In this document: positions 1-11,777 of the stretch, piece after piece
How positions within the stretch are numbered: position 1 is the first letter of the stretch
Layout of the letters: each line of letters opens with the position of its first letter
NCBI RefSeq assembly: GCF_000264995.1
Contig: NW_006767439.1
Coordinates: forward strand, 995,573 to 1,059,572
Reading direction: 5' to 3'
Length of the DNA: 64,000 bases
DNA from: Punctularia strigosozonata HHB-11173 SS5
Taxonomy: Eukaryota; Basidiomycota; Agaricomycetes; Corticiales; Punctulariaceae
Position numbers and translations under genes: made by a program
The notes under the pieces: generated by a model
Seen by the model: the letters and a program-made list of their open reading frames with translations, nothing else
Database searches by the model: none
What the model was told of the DNA's origin: nothing

Positions 1-243
1 GAAGGTGAGGGAGGTCGTGTCGTTGAAGGGGATGTCCATGATCCGCCGCGCCTCGATGTCGTTCGGGAGCGGGGTTGGGCCGAAGGTCTGGATGAGAGCA
101 TGGTAGGGCGGGCTGCCGCCGGTGCCGTCGATGACGAGGGAGAGGTTCTCGCACTGGCGCGGGGTGCTGGTGAAGTTCCAGGTGTAGGCGCTGGCGGAGG
201 TGATGAGGGCGAGGAGATGAAGGGGGAGCGAGTGGATGCGCAT
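1..243 (-). CDS. Partial secreted or membrane-anchored hypothetical protein (N-terminal 81 residues)
   Basis: The start codon lies at 243 and the frame stays open to the left edge, so the C-terminal part is outside the window. Residues 1-19 form a plausible signal peptide (positive start, leucine-rich core, SASA before the likely cleavage site). The mature part begins YTWNFTSTPRQCENLSLVI, followed by a glycine/proline stretch. From memory, similar openings occur in basidiomycete extracellular proteins that often carry a later transmembrane helix; that is family knowledge, and no helix is visible here. The gene is divergent from the SWI3-like gene, with about 340 bp between start codons. Function unknown. 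Confidence 0.65.
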   Translation of the reverse strand, partial: MRIHSLPLHLLALITSASAYTWNFTSTPRQCENLSLVIDGTGGSPPYHALIQTFGPTPLPNDIEARRIMDIPFNDTTSLTF

Positions 244-581
244 GGATGATGTGCCCGTGCTCATCGTGGCGGACGGCGTCCGGGGGTGGACGATCGCGAT
301 GTGGAGGCGCAGCAGGCAGTCCGAGGGACGGGTCGCGCTCCAACGCCGTCGTCGTCTCTGCTTCCGGCAGATGCCGTCACGAGACAGCAATACACCTCGA
401 TCGACGTCACCCAGACCCTCCCAGTCTCCCCAGCTGACATAAGTACGTTCTCGCAGTGTGATCTGTACGCGGAGATCAAAACCAGCATCTCCGACGAGGC
501 TGAGTTTCACTCCGCTCGGACTGCACGCGCCCGCGCTTTGCAGCTGCTTCTCTCACCGACACACGAGCCACATCCGAAACA

Positions 582-2833
582 ATGGACTCGCCGCCGCCCG
601 CCCGCCGCTCATCGTCGCCGGGTGCATCCCCGGAGGCGAAACGCGTCAAGCTCACCGTCAACCAGGGCGCGACCCCCGTCGACCCGGACACCGCCCCGGG
701 CAAGCGCGGCGAGCTCGAGCCCCTCCAGTCCTCCGACATCGGCAACCTGCCGCCGACCGCCGCCCCCGAGCCGGGGCCGGCCAACGGCGGTGCCGTACGC
801 GTGCTGGGCGAAAAGGAAGGAGGAGCAGCAGGGGAGGACGTCGAGATGGCGGAAGAGGGGGAGAAGGACGACGAGGACGGCGGCGGGGACAGCAACGACG
901 ACGCGGACGAGGACGACCCCGCCGCGCTCGAGGCCGCGCGCGCGCGTCTCGAAGAACAGGCCCGGCGCTACCTCGCCGCCCAGACGCACGAGGTCATCAT
1001 CCCCTCCTACGCCGCCTGGTTCGATATGGCCAAGATCCACCCCGTCGAGCGCCGCGCGCTCCCCGAGTTCTTCAACTCGCGCAACCGGTCCAAGACGCCG
1101 TCGGTGTACAAAGATTACCGCGACTTTATGATCAACACCTACCGCCTCCGCCCGACGGAGTACCTCACCGTCACCGCCTGCCGGCGCAACCTCGCCGGCG
1201 ACGTGTGCGCCATCATGCGCGTGCACGCGTTCCTCGAGCAATGGGGGCTCATCAACTACCAGGTATCCCCCGTCTCGCGATCTCTCGTAACCATACCATC
1301 CTCAAAGCTGAGCAACAAACCTTTGCACAGATCGACCCGGACACGCGGCCGGCGACGCTCGCCCCGCCCTTCACGGGCCACTTCCGCGTCATCCTCGACA
1401 CCCCGCGCGGTCTACAATCCCTGCACCCCGGCACCCGTCCTTCCCAAAACCCCACCTCCGCACCCGCACGGGACCAAAAGCCGCCGCAACCGTCCTCGGC
1501 CAGCACCGCGTCGGCCTCGCTCGAGCTCCGCTCTTCCATCTACCAAACGACGGCCAAAGCCTCGCGGCCCGTCTCCGCCGCCGAAGCCTCCTCGCTCGCG
1601 AACGGCGCCTCCGACTCGTCCGGCCGGCGCGCGACGATGCACGCCTGCGACACGTGCGGCGTCGACTGCACGCCCGTGCGGTACCACAGCCTCAAGGTGA
1701 AGGACTTTGAGCTCTGCCCGCCGTGCTACCTCGACGGCCGCTTCCCGAGCTCGATGTTTTCCGGCGACTTCGTGCGGCTCACGAACGCGGCGCACGCGTC
1801 GGGGAACCAGCACGCCAACTCGAACGAGGCGGCGGAGGACGATTGGACGGACCAGGAGCTGCTGCTGTTGCTGGAGGGGATCGAGATGTACGACGACGAT
1901 TGGAGCGCGGTCGAGGAGCACGTGGGGACGCGCAGTGCGCAGCAGTGCGTGCGCAAGTTTTTGGAGATGCCGATCGAGGACCCGTACGTGCAGAGGGAGG
2001 AGGCGGACGCGGGGCCGTTGAGGTTTGGGAGGGTGGTGCCGTTTGAGAGGGCGGATAATCCGGTGATGAGCGTCGTGGCGTTTTTGGCGGGCGTCGTGAG
2101 CCCTGGGGTGGCGAGCGAGGCGGCGAAGGAGGCGTTGAAGGAGCTGGTGAAGGAGGATAAGGAGGGGATCGAGAAGGAGGAGAAGGAGGAGAAAGAGGCG
2201 GGAGAGAAGGAGAAGGAGGGCGAGGGCGAGGAGGAGTCGAAGGAGGGGGTGAACGAGAAGGAGAACGAGAAGGAAGGCGGAGAGGCGAGCGGGGGAGCGG
2301 CGAAGGATGGTGAGGACGGGATGAACGTCGACGTCGGCGCGTCGTCGTCGACATCTGCTCCCGCCTCGGGCGCTGCGAAGAAGACGCCGAAGATTCCGCG
2401 GTCGCAGGTGCAGCGCGCGGCGTCGCTCGCGCTGTCGGCCTCGGCCAAGGCGGCGGGCGCGCTCGCGTCGGCCGAGGATGCGGCGATCCGGTCGACGCTC
2501 GGCCAGCTCGTCAAGCTCACGCTCACCAAGCTCGAGCTGAAGATGGCGCAGTTCGAGGAGTTGGAGGAGGTGCTCGAGGAGGAGCGCCGGGGGCTGGAGA
2601 GCGCGCGGATGGCGCTCGTGGCGGAGAGGACGCAGGTGAAGCGGGTGTTGGAGGGGATCAAGGCGGAGATCGCGAAGCATGGGCCGACGGCGGGCGGTCA
2701 GCTCGGGCAGGTGGTGGGACAGAATGGGGGGATGGGGACGAGTGGGCAGGGGACGCGCGTGGGCGAGGTGCAGGGCCCCGTCGAGGGTGCTGGCGGGCCG
2801 GTGGAGGGCGGCAATTTGGCGTCGTTGGCGTGA
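582..2833 (+). CDS. SWIRM/ZZ/SANT chromatin-remodelling subunit (SWI3/RSC8/MOIRA type)
   Basis: Two exons (582-1262, 1331-2833) joined across a phase-0 68-bp intron give 727 residues. An acidic, low-complexity N-terminus precedes a SWIRM domain (about residues 133-227, with [13 protein letters not shown] and later [20 protein letters not shown]). After the intron come a ZZ-type zinc finger (about 330-377, CDTCGVDC then CPPCY), a SANT domain (about 398-445, [17 protein letters not shown]), a long Glu/Lys-rich run encoded around 2140-2300, and a C-terminal coiled coil ([20 protein letters not shown]). This order is diagnostic of the SWI3/RSC8/BAF155 family, a scaffold of SWI/SNF or RSC nucleosome remodellers in the nucleus. 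Which of the two complexes it serves cannot be decided from sequence. The start is the first ATG of the SWIRM frame. Confidence 0.93.
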
Positions 2834-3565
2834 CGCACTCGCAAATGTTGGTAGATTGCTTCGCGCTCGAGCTGTCAGTGTCAGTGTTGTATGTTATGCT
2901 CTGTGTTATTGCGGCTGCCTTGTTACTGTGTGTCGGGACGTTTCTTGATTATTGCTTCTTTCCATTTACAGCAGCGGCCACCTTTCTGTCATCAACTTGT
3001 CTCCGCCCCCATCCCGCCGAAAGTGCCGGTTATCGGACGCCTTACGCAATACCGTGCCATAGTCTATCTGGCGTCAGATCTCCCCTGAAGTCGATCCTCC
3101 ACCGGCAGCCCTCCCGTCGCAGATCTGGACATCCCGCCCTCCTTCACTGTCAAACCGAATATGCAACCTAAACGCCACTGTCGACTCGCGCCACCCGTAC
3201 TTGCTTACGGCATGTCTTTGACATAACCCATCGGTGCTGCGTCTCCGGGGCGGGGCTCTTGTGCTTCCGTGTTCGTTCGAAGCTTCGTCGCCGTGGACGC
3301 TTTGGACCCGTGGGAACGCATCCGCCGCGCTCGGCCAAACGGATGCGCTGGATTTGGGCCGTGCGCTCTCAAGCTCTCAGACACTGGCGGTGGCAGATGC
3401 CAGGGAATCTCACAGGTGGTTGCTCCGGGATCACGCCGCCGCTGCGAGAGCTGTCCCCTCCATGCGTTTATAAACACACGGCCCGCGCGCTACCAGCGTT
3501 GATTTCCCTGCACGATCGTCCCGCCTCTCGCCCCCACCTTGTCCCTGTCGTCGCACCAACAGAGG
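2834..3565. other. Intergenic: 3' flank of the SWI3-like gene and promoter of the first P450
   Basis: No convincing exon on either strand. It holds the presumed 3' UTR of the upstream gene and, at its right end, a TATA-like box upstream of the P450 start. Confidence 0.5.
3469..3474 (+). promoter_or_regulatory. TATA box of first P450 gene
   Basis: TATAAA lies 92 bp upstream of the P450 start at 3566, a normal distance for a fungal core promoter with a short 5' UTR. The tandem copy has TATAAT at 6791-6796, 111 bp upstream of its own start. Confidence 0.5.
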
Positions 3566-6432
3566 ATGGCGCTGAACACCTACGCCGTCGTCGGGCTTTC
3601 GCTTAGTCTGCTGTGGACGCTGCAGAAGTTTATAGAGTTCAGACGGGCGGTGAATAGCATCGGGTGCGTATCACGGTGCCCACCGTCGTCATGACCTGTC
3701 CCCCACCGTCCTAGTATATCAATCCGATTTCCCTGCCCATTCACTCGCTCCTTTTCTGGCCATCGTATAGCGCCTCACGTTACCCTTTTGGTTCTCGGCG
3801 GGTCCGGATCGGGAGAGGCGATCGCTGACTTGGGTTTTCCATGCACGCCGATCAGGGGACTGCCCGGATACAGAACGCTCTTGAGCGGCGCGAGCTTTTT
3901 GGGAAACTTGTGCGTGCGCTGCAGCGGCTCGGGACTACTATCGGGCCTGCGGCTGACGGAGGGGTGTTTTGTTTGGCGATAGTTTGCCGAAGATTGACGG
4001 CGTGACGCCCGGCCGGGGTCGCAACTGGATCGCCAAGCACGACGGTGAGGTTTCGCGAGCGGACGAGTGGAGATGGACCGCAACTGAAGCGCGGTTGTCG
4101 TAGATGCCGAGGTGTTCGGATGGGACGTCTACTCAAACGTACGGCAGTCCTGCTCTGGTCGTGTCGTTCGAAAGTGGCCTGACGAGTACGCTACTAGGTG
4201 TCCGTATGGCCGAAGACGAAGGCGATGTTGCTCCTCGCTGACCCTGCGGTCATCAAGGTCGGACTGTCCGTTCAGCAGCATCCGACTGTTGGTCTGACGG
4301 CGTTTGTCGTTTCGTAGGAGGTAACCAGCGCTCGCTCGCGCTTTCCCAAGCCGGTGCAGCAGTACCGCGTCCTCACCTTCTTTGGCAAGTGAGTGGTATC
4401 TTAGGATTCTTATCGAGGATTCGAGAGAGGTGTTGACGACAGCGACGATGTGTTACCAGGAACATCGTCGCGTCAGAGTTTGACGACTGGAAGCGGTACA
4501 GGAAGGTCGCCGCCCCCAGCTTTTCAGAGGTGCGTTCGACCGATCTCGTGGGATGAGGTCCGTAGGTGACGGAAGTGCGACGTGATCAGCGGAACAACAA
4601 ACTGGTGTGGGACGAGACGGTGCGGATCATGCTGGACATGGTGCGTAGTTTCCCCTTCTCCTCGCTCAATCGTCCGTTTGATGAGGGCGGTCCTGTGCAC
4701 GTGGATAGTTCGACAACGTCTGGAAGGACAAGCCGGAGATCGTCGTCGACCACGCGGTCGATATCACCCTGCCCGTGAGCTTTCCATCACGCCTCGCTCG
4801 CTCATTCCGCATTGGTTGAGTAGAACTTCTTATATAGATTGCGCTGTTCGTGATCGGCGTAGCGGGCTTCGGGCGGCGCATCTCGTGGAACGATGACCTG
4901 GTCGTCCCGCCGGGTCACGAGATGACGTTCAAAGACGCGCTGCACGTCGTCTCGACCGACGTCTTCGTCCGGCTGATCGTTCCCGAGCGGGCGATGGGCC
5001 TCACCAAGCGGCTGCGGAACGTCCGGCTCGCGTTCAAGGAGCTTGAGGTGCGCTTCACTTCCCCCCCTGTCTCTCAGGAATCAGGAAGGTGCTGATAAGG
5101 ACGGTGGGACACTGGGTGGTTAGCAATACATGTCGGAGATGATCAGTGCGCGTCGGACGGCGGAGAAGAAGGAGGAGCGGTACGATCTGTTCAGCTCGTT
5201 GCTCGACGCGAGCGACGATGTCGCCGCGGACAGCGCCAACACGCTCTCGGATTCGGAGCTGCGCGGGAATATCTTTATTTTCATGCTCGCCGGACACGAG
5301 GTGCGTTCCTCCTCCCTTTCATGTGCAGTCAGGCTGATTCAAGTGTTGGGTTTGTGCGCGCAGACGACGGCGCATACGCTGTGTTTCGCGTTTGGCTTGC
5401 TGGCGCTATACCCAGAATGGCAGGAGAAGCTGTATCAGCACATCAAGAGCGTGATCCCGGACGACCGGCTCCCTGTACGTTCTTCTTCGTTCCCTACTTC
5501 ATGGCTCGACTCCTCATATACCGCTCGTTGTACAGACATACGAAGAGATGAACCTACTTACCCACTCCATGGCGTAATTAATCTCTACATCATCCCGAGA
5601 ACCAACATGAGGTTGACAATTTTTGGGTTTGGAAGGGTGTTCTACGAGACGCTGCGGATGTACCCGCCCGTGAATGGCGTGCCGAAGTACAGCGCGGAGG
5701 ACACGACTCTGACGACGACGAACGAGGCCGGCGAGAAGCGGACGATCCCCGTGCCCGCCGGCACGGGCCTGCTGATCAACGTCCCCGGGTTGCACTACAA
5801 CCGTACGTAACTCGCGCATTATATCATGACAAAAGCGATGATATACAGAGGACGACGGTGCTGATGATGCGTTTGATCCTGTTTGTTCGTTGTTAGCCCG
5901 GTACTGGAAGGACCCGCACACCTTCAACCCCTCGCGGTTCTTGGACGCGGATTGGCCGCGCGACGCGTTCTTGCCTTTCAGCGCAGGTCAGCCCTTTTCG
6001 CCCGTTTTCCTCCCTGTCGCGCCCCCGTTCATACCGATAACGTGTACGCACGTACAGGCGCCCGGGCATGCATCGGCCGGCGGTTCTTCGAGACGGAGGG
6101 CATCGCGATCCTGAGCATGATGATCTCCCGGTACCGGATCGAGATCAAGGAGGAGCCGCAGTTTGCGCACGAGACGTTCGAGGAGCGCAAGGCGCGCGTG
6201 CTCGCCAGCAAGCCCGGACTTACGATGACGTGAGCCGCCTTTCCTCCCTTTCCTCCCTGCCCTTCCTTCGTCACTCTTGCCTTTTGATCCTTCACCGCTT
6301 TCCCCTCCTTTCACGCTCCTCGATTTTCCTTCGTGTCAGCATAGTGCGGTGACAGCGGGGACGTGTAGCTGACGGCTTATCTGTTCATTTGCCAGCCCCA
6401 TCCGCATGCCGCTCGTGTTCAAGAGGCGGTGA
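3566..6432 (+). CDS. Cytochrome P450 monooxygenase, tandem copy 1
   Basis: Seventeen exons close in frame to 522 residues: 3566-3663, 3856-3909, 3983-4044, 4104-4138, 4198-4257, 4318-4388, 4460-4529, 4590-4640, 4709-4774, 4838-5047, 5124-5300, 5364-5474, 5536-5573, 5636-5802, 5897-5986, 6058-6229, 6396-6432. The N-terminal 20 residues form a membrane anchor. P450 hallmarks are all present: I-helix AGHETT, K-helix ETLR, a PERF-like FNPSRF, and the heme loop FSAGARACIGRRF with the cysteine ligand. It should be an ER-bound heme monooxygenase using a P450 reductase. Substrate and CYP family cannot be assigned here, although the sequence resembles exon-rich basidiomycete P450s. The last intron is inferred because the copy-2 homologue needs the same join to end in MPLVFKRR; unspliced, the frame would stop at 6231. 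A tandem paralogue follows 474 bp downstream. Confidence 0.93.
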
Positions 6433-6790
6433 TTAAGGATGTGAAGGGGTCTGGCTTCCGTCCTCCTGCCGCCACTCGTTTCGGATGTATGTGTCGTTTT
6501 TTGAGTAAACTGGTTGTTGTTAGCTTGCAGCAGTAATGGCCTTGAGGCGTTGCGCACGGTCATGTCGTTTTTTTGACGTCCTTGCTCGCAGTTCCGACCA
6601 TCGTACCCGCGCAGTATGAGACGCGGCGTTCGAGGAGGAGGGAAACGTTATCCACCCCGCTTCGCGCTCCCACGCTCCCCCGGGCCACCCGCCAAAATAG
6701 GCTTTCGTGGGACGCGCGAAGCGGTCGCGGTCGATTGATGCATTATGTTACTGTACCTCCGTGTCCAACCCCGCAGCCCCGCATGTGCCT

Positions 6791-6796
6791 TATAAT
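6791..6796 (+). promoter_or_regulatory. TATA-like box of second P450 gene
   Basis: TATAAT starts 116 bp upstream of the start codon at 6907. The rest of the 474-bp spacer between the two P450 genes shows no exon. Confidence 0.4.
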
Positions 6797-6906
6797 GCTC
6801 GTCCTTCGGGAACTCGATACCGTGCTCCTTCCTTTCCTTCCGTCTTTCTTCCTCTGCTGCTGTTGTGATACAATACGATTAGGACCGGCGCAAAGTGCTT
6901 GGCGCG

Positions 6907-9640
6907 ATGATGCAAACCGTCGCCGTCTTCGGGCTTTTGGTCGCGTCGCTGTTCGCTTTAAGGAAGTTTGTCGAGTTTAGGGCTGCCGTCGCACGGATCG
7001 GGTGAGCCGCACCCTCCTTGTTGTTTTCACCGAGGTGTGTGCGAGGCTGACGGGATGGACTTCGTGCCAGGTTCCATCCAGGATATCGTACGCTGTTCAG
7101 CACGGGGTCGTTGATAGCCAACACGTACGTAGCAAGCATCATGCTCGACATGCGCGTGTGGGCTGACGCAGTACATTGGGCTTTGCAGTCTACCTCGAAT
7201 CGTGGGCGTCAGCACAGGGCGCACCCACGTGTGGGACCGCAAGTGGGACGGCGAGTCCTGTTTCGCAGAGTCACTCTGGTCGCCTAACCCATCTGGCTCT
7301 GTACGCAGACGCTCGTGATTTTGGGTGGGACGTGTATTTCGACGTGAGCTCACTCGACTCCTTTTCTCAAAACCTGCTGGTGAAGGTTCACACACACCTA
7401 TGTAGGTGGCTATCTGGCCGAAAGTCTCTACTTATCTCTTCCTGGCGGATCCTGCGGTGATCAAGGTCTAATATGACGTGTTCTATCGTATCGCCGGGTC
7501 TCGTGCTCTATGCTCAATTCAATCGTCACTCACAGGAGGTCACTAACTCGCGCGCTCGGTTCCCGAAGCCTGTCGAACAGTACGCCCTCACTACCGTTTA
7601 CGGAAAGTCAGTCGGCATCCCCGTCGAATAGGCTCTGGCAGCTCATTCATCGTCCTATGAAGCAACATCATAGGATCTGAATCTGACGACTGGAAGAGGT
7701 ACAGGAAGATCGCCGCACCGGCATTCTCTGAGGTGCACATGGTATCACTCACCCGGTCTCGTAGAACTTGATGGCTGATGGCCGCTGTAGAGGAACAACA
7801 GGCTGGTCTGGGAAGAAACAGTGCGAATCATGATAGACATGGTACGTGCCCGCCAATTTCCCTGTCCGAAATTCGTCCGAATATCTCGCTCGGTATATGC
7901 AGTTCGACAACGTCTGGAAGAACGAGGCGGAGGTGGTCGTCGACCATTGCGTCGACATGACTCTTCCGGTAGGCCTTGTTCTCTCTCCCACCTGCCCTTT
8001 CAGCTCCTCATAACGCGGTTGCGCAGATCGCCCTGTTCGTGATTGGCGTCGCCGGATTTGGACGCCGCATCTCGTGGGATGACGACCTTGTCCTGCCGCC
8101 CGGCCACAAGATGACGTTCCGAGAGGCATTACACATCGTCTCCACCAATATGAGGACCAAGATGGCGAGTAGTTAGAGCGACATTTGCATCCGCCCCAAT
8201 CGCCCACACATGACCGCGTCTCGGCGCAGAGAACCGGAATACTAATCAACCTTCATCACAGTTCGTGCCGAACTGGGCGCTGTGGGTCTCACAGCGCATC
8301 TGAGAGAGGTTCGCCTCGCCTTCGCAGAGCTAGAGGTCGGTTCCAGATCTGCTTCATGGTGATCCCGCGCCGGTGACTGAATCTGGATCTTGTGATGTCA
8401 CAGCAACACATGAGGGAAATGATCTACGCTCGTCGTACCGCTGGAAGAAAAGACGACCGGTACGACCTCTTCAGCGGCCTCCTCGACGCGAGCGACGAGT
8501 CGACCGGCGTTGACAAGCTGTCTGACCGCGAGCTCATGGGCAACATATTCACGTTTATGCTCGCGGGTCACGAGGTCAGCCTGGCCCTTCGCGTCCAGAA
8601 TCTTATCTGGGGGTGTCTGATACGTGTGACCTGTTGAGTGCAGACGACGGCGCACACGCTGTGTTTCACCTTCGGCCTCCTGGCGCTGCACCCTGATGAG
8701 CAGGAGAAACTTTATCAACAGATTAAGAGCGTGATCGCGGACGACAGGCATCCGGTTGGTATCGTAGCTTGCTCCGGCTCGTCGACGTAGCTCACATCAA
8801 TGTTTCGTCGCAGACTTATAGCGAGATGAACCTATTCACGCAGTCCATGGCGTACGTCCTTCGTTACCCACCAACCTCCCCTGCACGACCCGCTCACATG
8901 TTTACCGAACTTCTCTTGAATAGCGTGTTCTACGAGACTTTGCGCATGTTCCCTCCTGTTTGTGGCGCCTATATTGACCGCAATCACGCACTCGTCACTC
9001 ACCCCACGACTCAGGCTTTCGGCGTCCCGAAGCGTAGCGTGGAAGACACCTCGATCGTCACCCAGAACGTCTTCGGCGAGAAGCGCACGGTGCCCGTCCC
9101 CGCCGGCACGGACATGCTGATCAATATCGCGGCGGTGCATTACAACCGTGAGCTGGCTCCTCGGTCGGTCCTTTTCTCGGGTACAGATTGACCGACCGCC
9201 GTGGTATGCTAGCGCGCTTCTGGAAGGATCCGAAGGAGTTCCGACCGGCGCGTTTCCTCGAACCGGACTGGCCGCGGGACGCGTTCGTGCCGTTCAGCCA
9301 AGGCGAGCACCATCTCTCCTCGCCGTCCAACTGTTGTGCTCACTCCTTGCTCATGGTATGCAGGGGTCCGTTCTTGCATCGGCCGCAAGTTTTTCGAGAC
9401 CGAAGGGATCGCGATTCTGACGATTCTCGTGTCCCGGTACAAGATCGAGGTGAAAGAAGAGCCGCAGTTCGCACACGAGACGTTCGAGGAGTGCAAGGAA
9501 AGGTTGTTGAAGCCTTTTGTCGGACTGACGTTGACGTGCGTACCTAATGACATTTCCTCCTGGTTTTTCCTTCCTGTGCGTTGATGACATCGGTGTTTGG
9601 CAGGCCGGAAAGGATGCCACTCGTGTTCAAGCGACGATAG
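6907..9640 (+). CDS. Cytochrome P450 monooxygenase, tandem copy 2
   Basis: Nineteen exons close in frame to 521 residues: 6907-7001, 7071-7124, 7189-7250, 7309-7343, 7406-7465, 7536-7606, 7663-7732, 7791-7841, 7903-7968, 8027-8168, 8262-8335, 8404-8574, 8644-8754, 8814-8851, 8924-8957, 9015-9147, 9213-9302, 9364-9535, 9604-9640. It keeps the membrane anchor, AGHETT, ETLR, FRPARF and heme loop FSQGVRSCIGRKF, so it should be catalytically competent. It is collinear with the upstream copy and most exons have equal length, showing a tandem duplication. Two introns (donors at 7251 and 9303) use GC where copy 1 uses GT, and two introns (8169-8261, 8958-9014) are absent from copy 1. Intron 8958-9014 could also be read through in frame (19 codons), but removal restores alignment with copy 1. 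Divergence in the substrate-facing regions suggests a changed substrate; that is inference. Confidence 0.9.
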
Positions 9641-9803
9641 GCCCCGACGACAGCTTTCGCCGACGAACACGCTGCGTTGGCAATGTTTCACTCCGTATGG
9701 ATCATAACAGTTCGTATACCAGGTTCTGTAGCAGCACATTATGTCATTCGGATTTATTAGGCTTTGCATAGGACACAAGTATGTGTTTCCTCCTAACCCG
9801 CTT

Positions 9804-11088
9804 TCATGCAACATCCAATCGTGTGGCATTCACGTAAGACTGCACGGAAGGGGCCCGCACCAATCCGCGCTCGTTCGACTTCGGCAGCCTCGCGCACACG
9901 GCGGCGTGAAGGGCGGTGCTGTCTCCGTCATTGATGTGCGACTCGGTGAAGTCGTCGAAGCAGATCATGATCTCACCCAGAACAGGGAACCTGTCTCGGG
10001 AGCTGAGTAGGTCGTCCACGGCCGCCCAATCGAGGCCCTCCCAGAGCCCCCCACTCATATGACGGTGAAGCGCGATGATAATGGACTTGAGCTGCTCAGC
10101 GGGGACGGCGTCCAGAAACCGGTTCGCCCAGGATCCGCGGTGCAGTTGGATCTGATCGCCTGTGCCCACCTGTTTCAGCGTCAGCGACGTCAAGGCGCTC
10201 CCGGCGCTGTCTTGTCCGAATGAGGCGAAGATGTCTAGAAGAGGAGGGTGTTTGGATATGACCTCGGGTACGTCGAGACTGTGCATACTTACCATCTGGG
10301 GGAGCATCTTGGCCGTCCATTCTGAACCAACTGAGAGAAAGAACTAGGCTCTTCACGCCTTTTTTGGACATCATGTGGTAGAGAAACTCGTAGTCGTGCC
10401 AGTCCTTGATGGTCATGTTAAGGAGCTTCACCTCTTGCAAGCCGCAGATGAAAGTATCGAACTGAAACCGGTTGTAGATGGGGAACGACTCGAGGGCCAG
10501 CACTGGGATCCGACGAGCGCATGAGATCCACGTCGTCTGCGGCTTCCCTTGCATACCGGGGAGGGGTTGCAAGAAAACCGTGGTCATTCGCAGCTGTTGC
10601 AGCGCGGGCATGCAGGAGAGCGCGAGAGCGAGATCGTCATGCGTGTCGATTATGCATCGATAGAGACTCAATTTCTCTAGCACTGGGAACTGGGAGGCCA
10701 TGATGCCGGGTAGGAGGACTCTGGCAAAAAGCTGGTCGAGGAAGCGCGAGAGGCTGAGCTTTTTTATCCTTCGACAGGCTTGGAAGATGGTGGTGAACGC
10801 GTTTCTCGTGCCAGTGTCAAGGGAGTCAGCATAAAGCCTCGCCACGATGTCAAGGACACGGACACCCTCGGCGATGTGTGGAGAAGCGAGGAAAGTAACC
10901 GCGAGACCATTGCACTGCTTCTGAGTTTCAATCTTGACTTCGCGGAAAAGGAGACGTTGGCTGCAGACACGAGTCGCCTTGCTGATGAGCGAGGTCGATT
11001 TGAGCGCTTTCCCGACGGAGCCTTCGTCAGCAACGTCCGGTATGTACCCGATAATGTGTTCGATGAGCTCCTGACACAGCGCGGGCAT
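9804..11088 (-). CDS. F-box-like protein, paralogue A
   Basis: Two exons (11088-10293, 10234-9804) with a phase-1 58-bp intron give 408 residues. The N-terminus (CQELIEHIIGYIP, then a basic and hydrophobic CSQRLLFREV stretch) looks like a basidiomycete F-box-like motif. The rest has irregular leucine-rich repeats (FPVLEKLSLYRC, MPALQQLRM). Such proteins usually recruit targets to SCF ubiquitin ligases; this is family inference. Near the C-terminus, WEGLDWAAVDDLL is a block shared with two other genes in this window. The gene converges on the second P450, 163 bp away, and a TATA box lies upstream of its start. Confidence 0.85.
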
Positions 11089-11162
11089 GATGTCGACGGG
11101 CTAGGTTGGGCCTGGAAATGGTGAGGTGGTGAGACGGCTGTCGATACGAATGTGGGCCAGAT

Positions 11163-11168
11163 TTTATA
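11163..11168 (-). promoter_or_regulatory. TATA box of F-box-like paralogue A
   Basis: TATAAA on the minus strand, 75 bp upstream of the start codon at 11088. The remaining spacer to 11777 shows a long open frame on the plus strand but no recognisable protein. Confidence 0.45.
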
Positions 11169-11777
11169 TCTCACCAGGTGCATTGTCATGCTACGGGTTG
11201 GCACAAAGCCAATTGACAAAAAAGTGGGGACGCAAGGCCATCCTCATAGCTAGCGCTGTTGTGGCCTCTGAAAGACGGTTGGTGGCTGGCTTTGTGGGTT
11301 TGTATACCCGTTCCATAGTGTCGTTCGTCGCGAGATATACATTGAAATTGACAGCGAGTCAGAAGAGGGAGGTTTTGCAACTTGAGTGTAGAGAAGTGGC
11401 CGCAAGCATGCATGCGGTGATCGTTTGCAAGTGGCGTTTCCGGCTCGGCAATCCGCCAAAGCCCGCCAAAGCCGGTAGCCGGAGGGTCGCGGTTTTCGCG
11501 AGGCAGCTCTTCACCAGAATGCCATCACTCGCGGGCTTTGCTCAAGCGATGATAGGGCCCGGGTCATGCAGTCCACAAATTCTCGCATATGAATCTGCGG
11601 CTGGTGCTATGCATTGTCTTGAAAGTAGGAATTACGTAGTCCAGATCGCTCGATCACAAGAACACTCTACGCGTGTCGTGTATTTGACAACCGCTCAACA
11701 GTTATCTACCGGCCTCGATTCAGTTGAGTATGTATCTGGCCCAGTGGTCCATCGCAACGACCAGTGGATATTGGAAT

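Noticed and set aside
1412-2680. Long antisense frames over the SWI3-like gene
   Set aside because: They are complement shadows of a GC-rich, Glu/Lys-biased coding region; the products are Leu/Arg or Ser monotonous sequences.
8958-9014. In-frame read-through of the P450 copy-2 interval as coding
   Set aside because: It has GT..AG borders and a branch-like CTCAC, and removal restores alignment to copy 1; kept as an intron, with the alternative noted.
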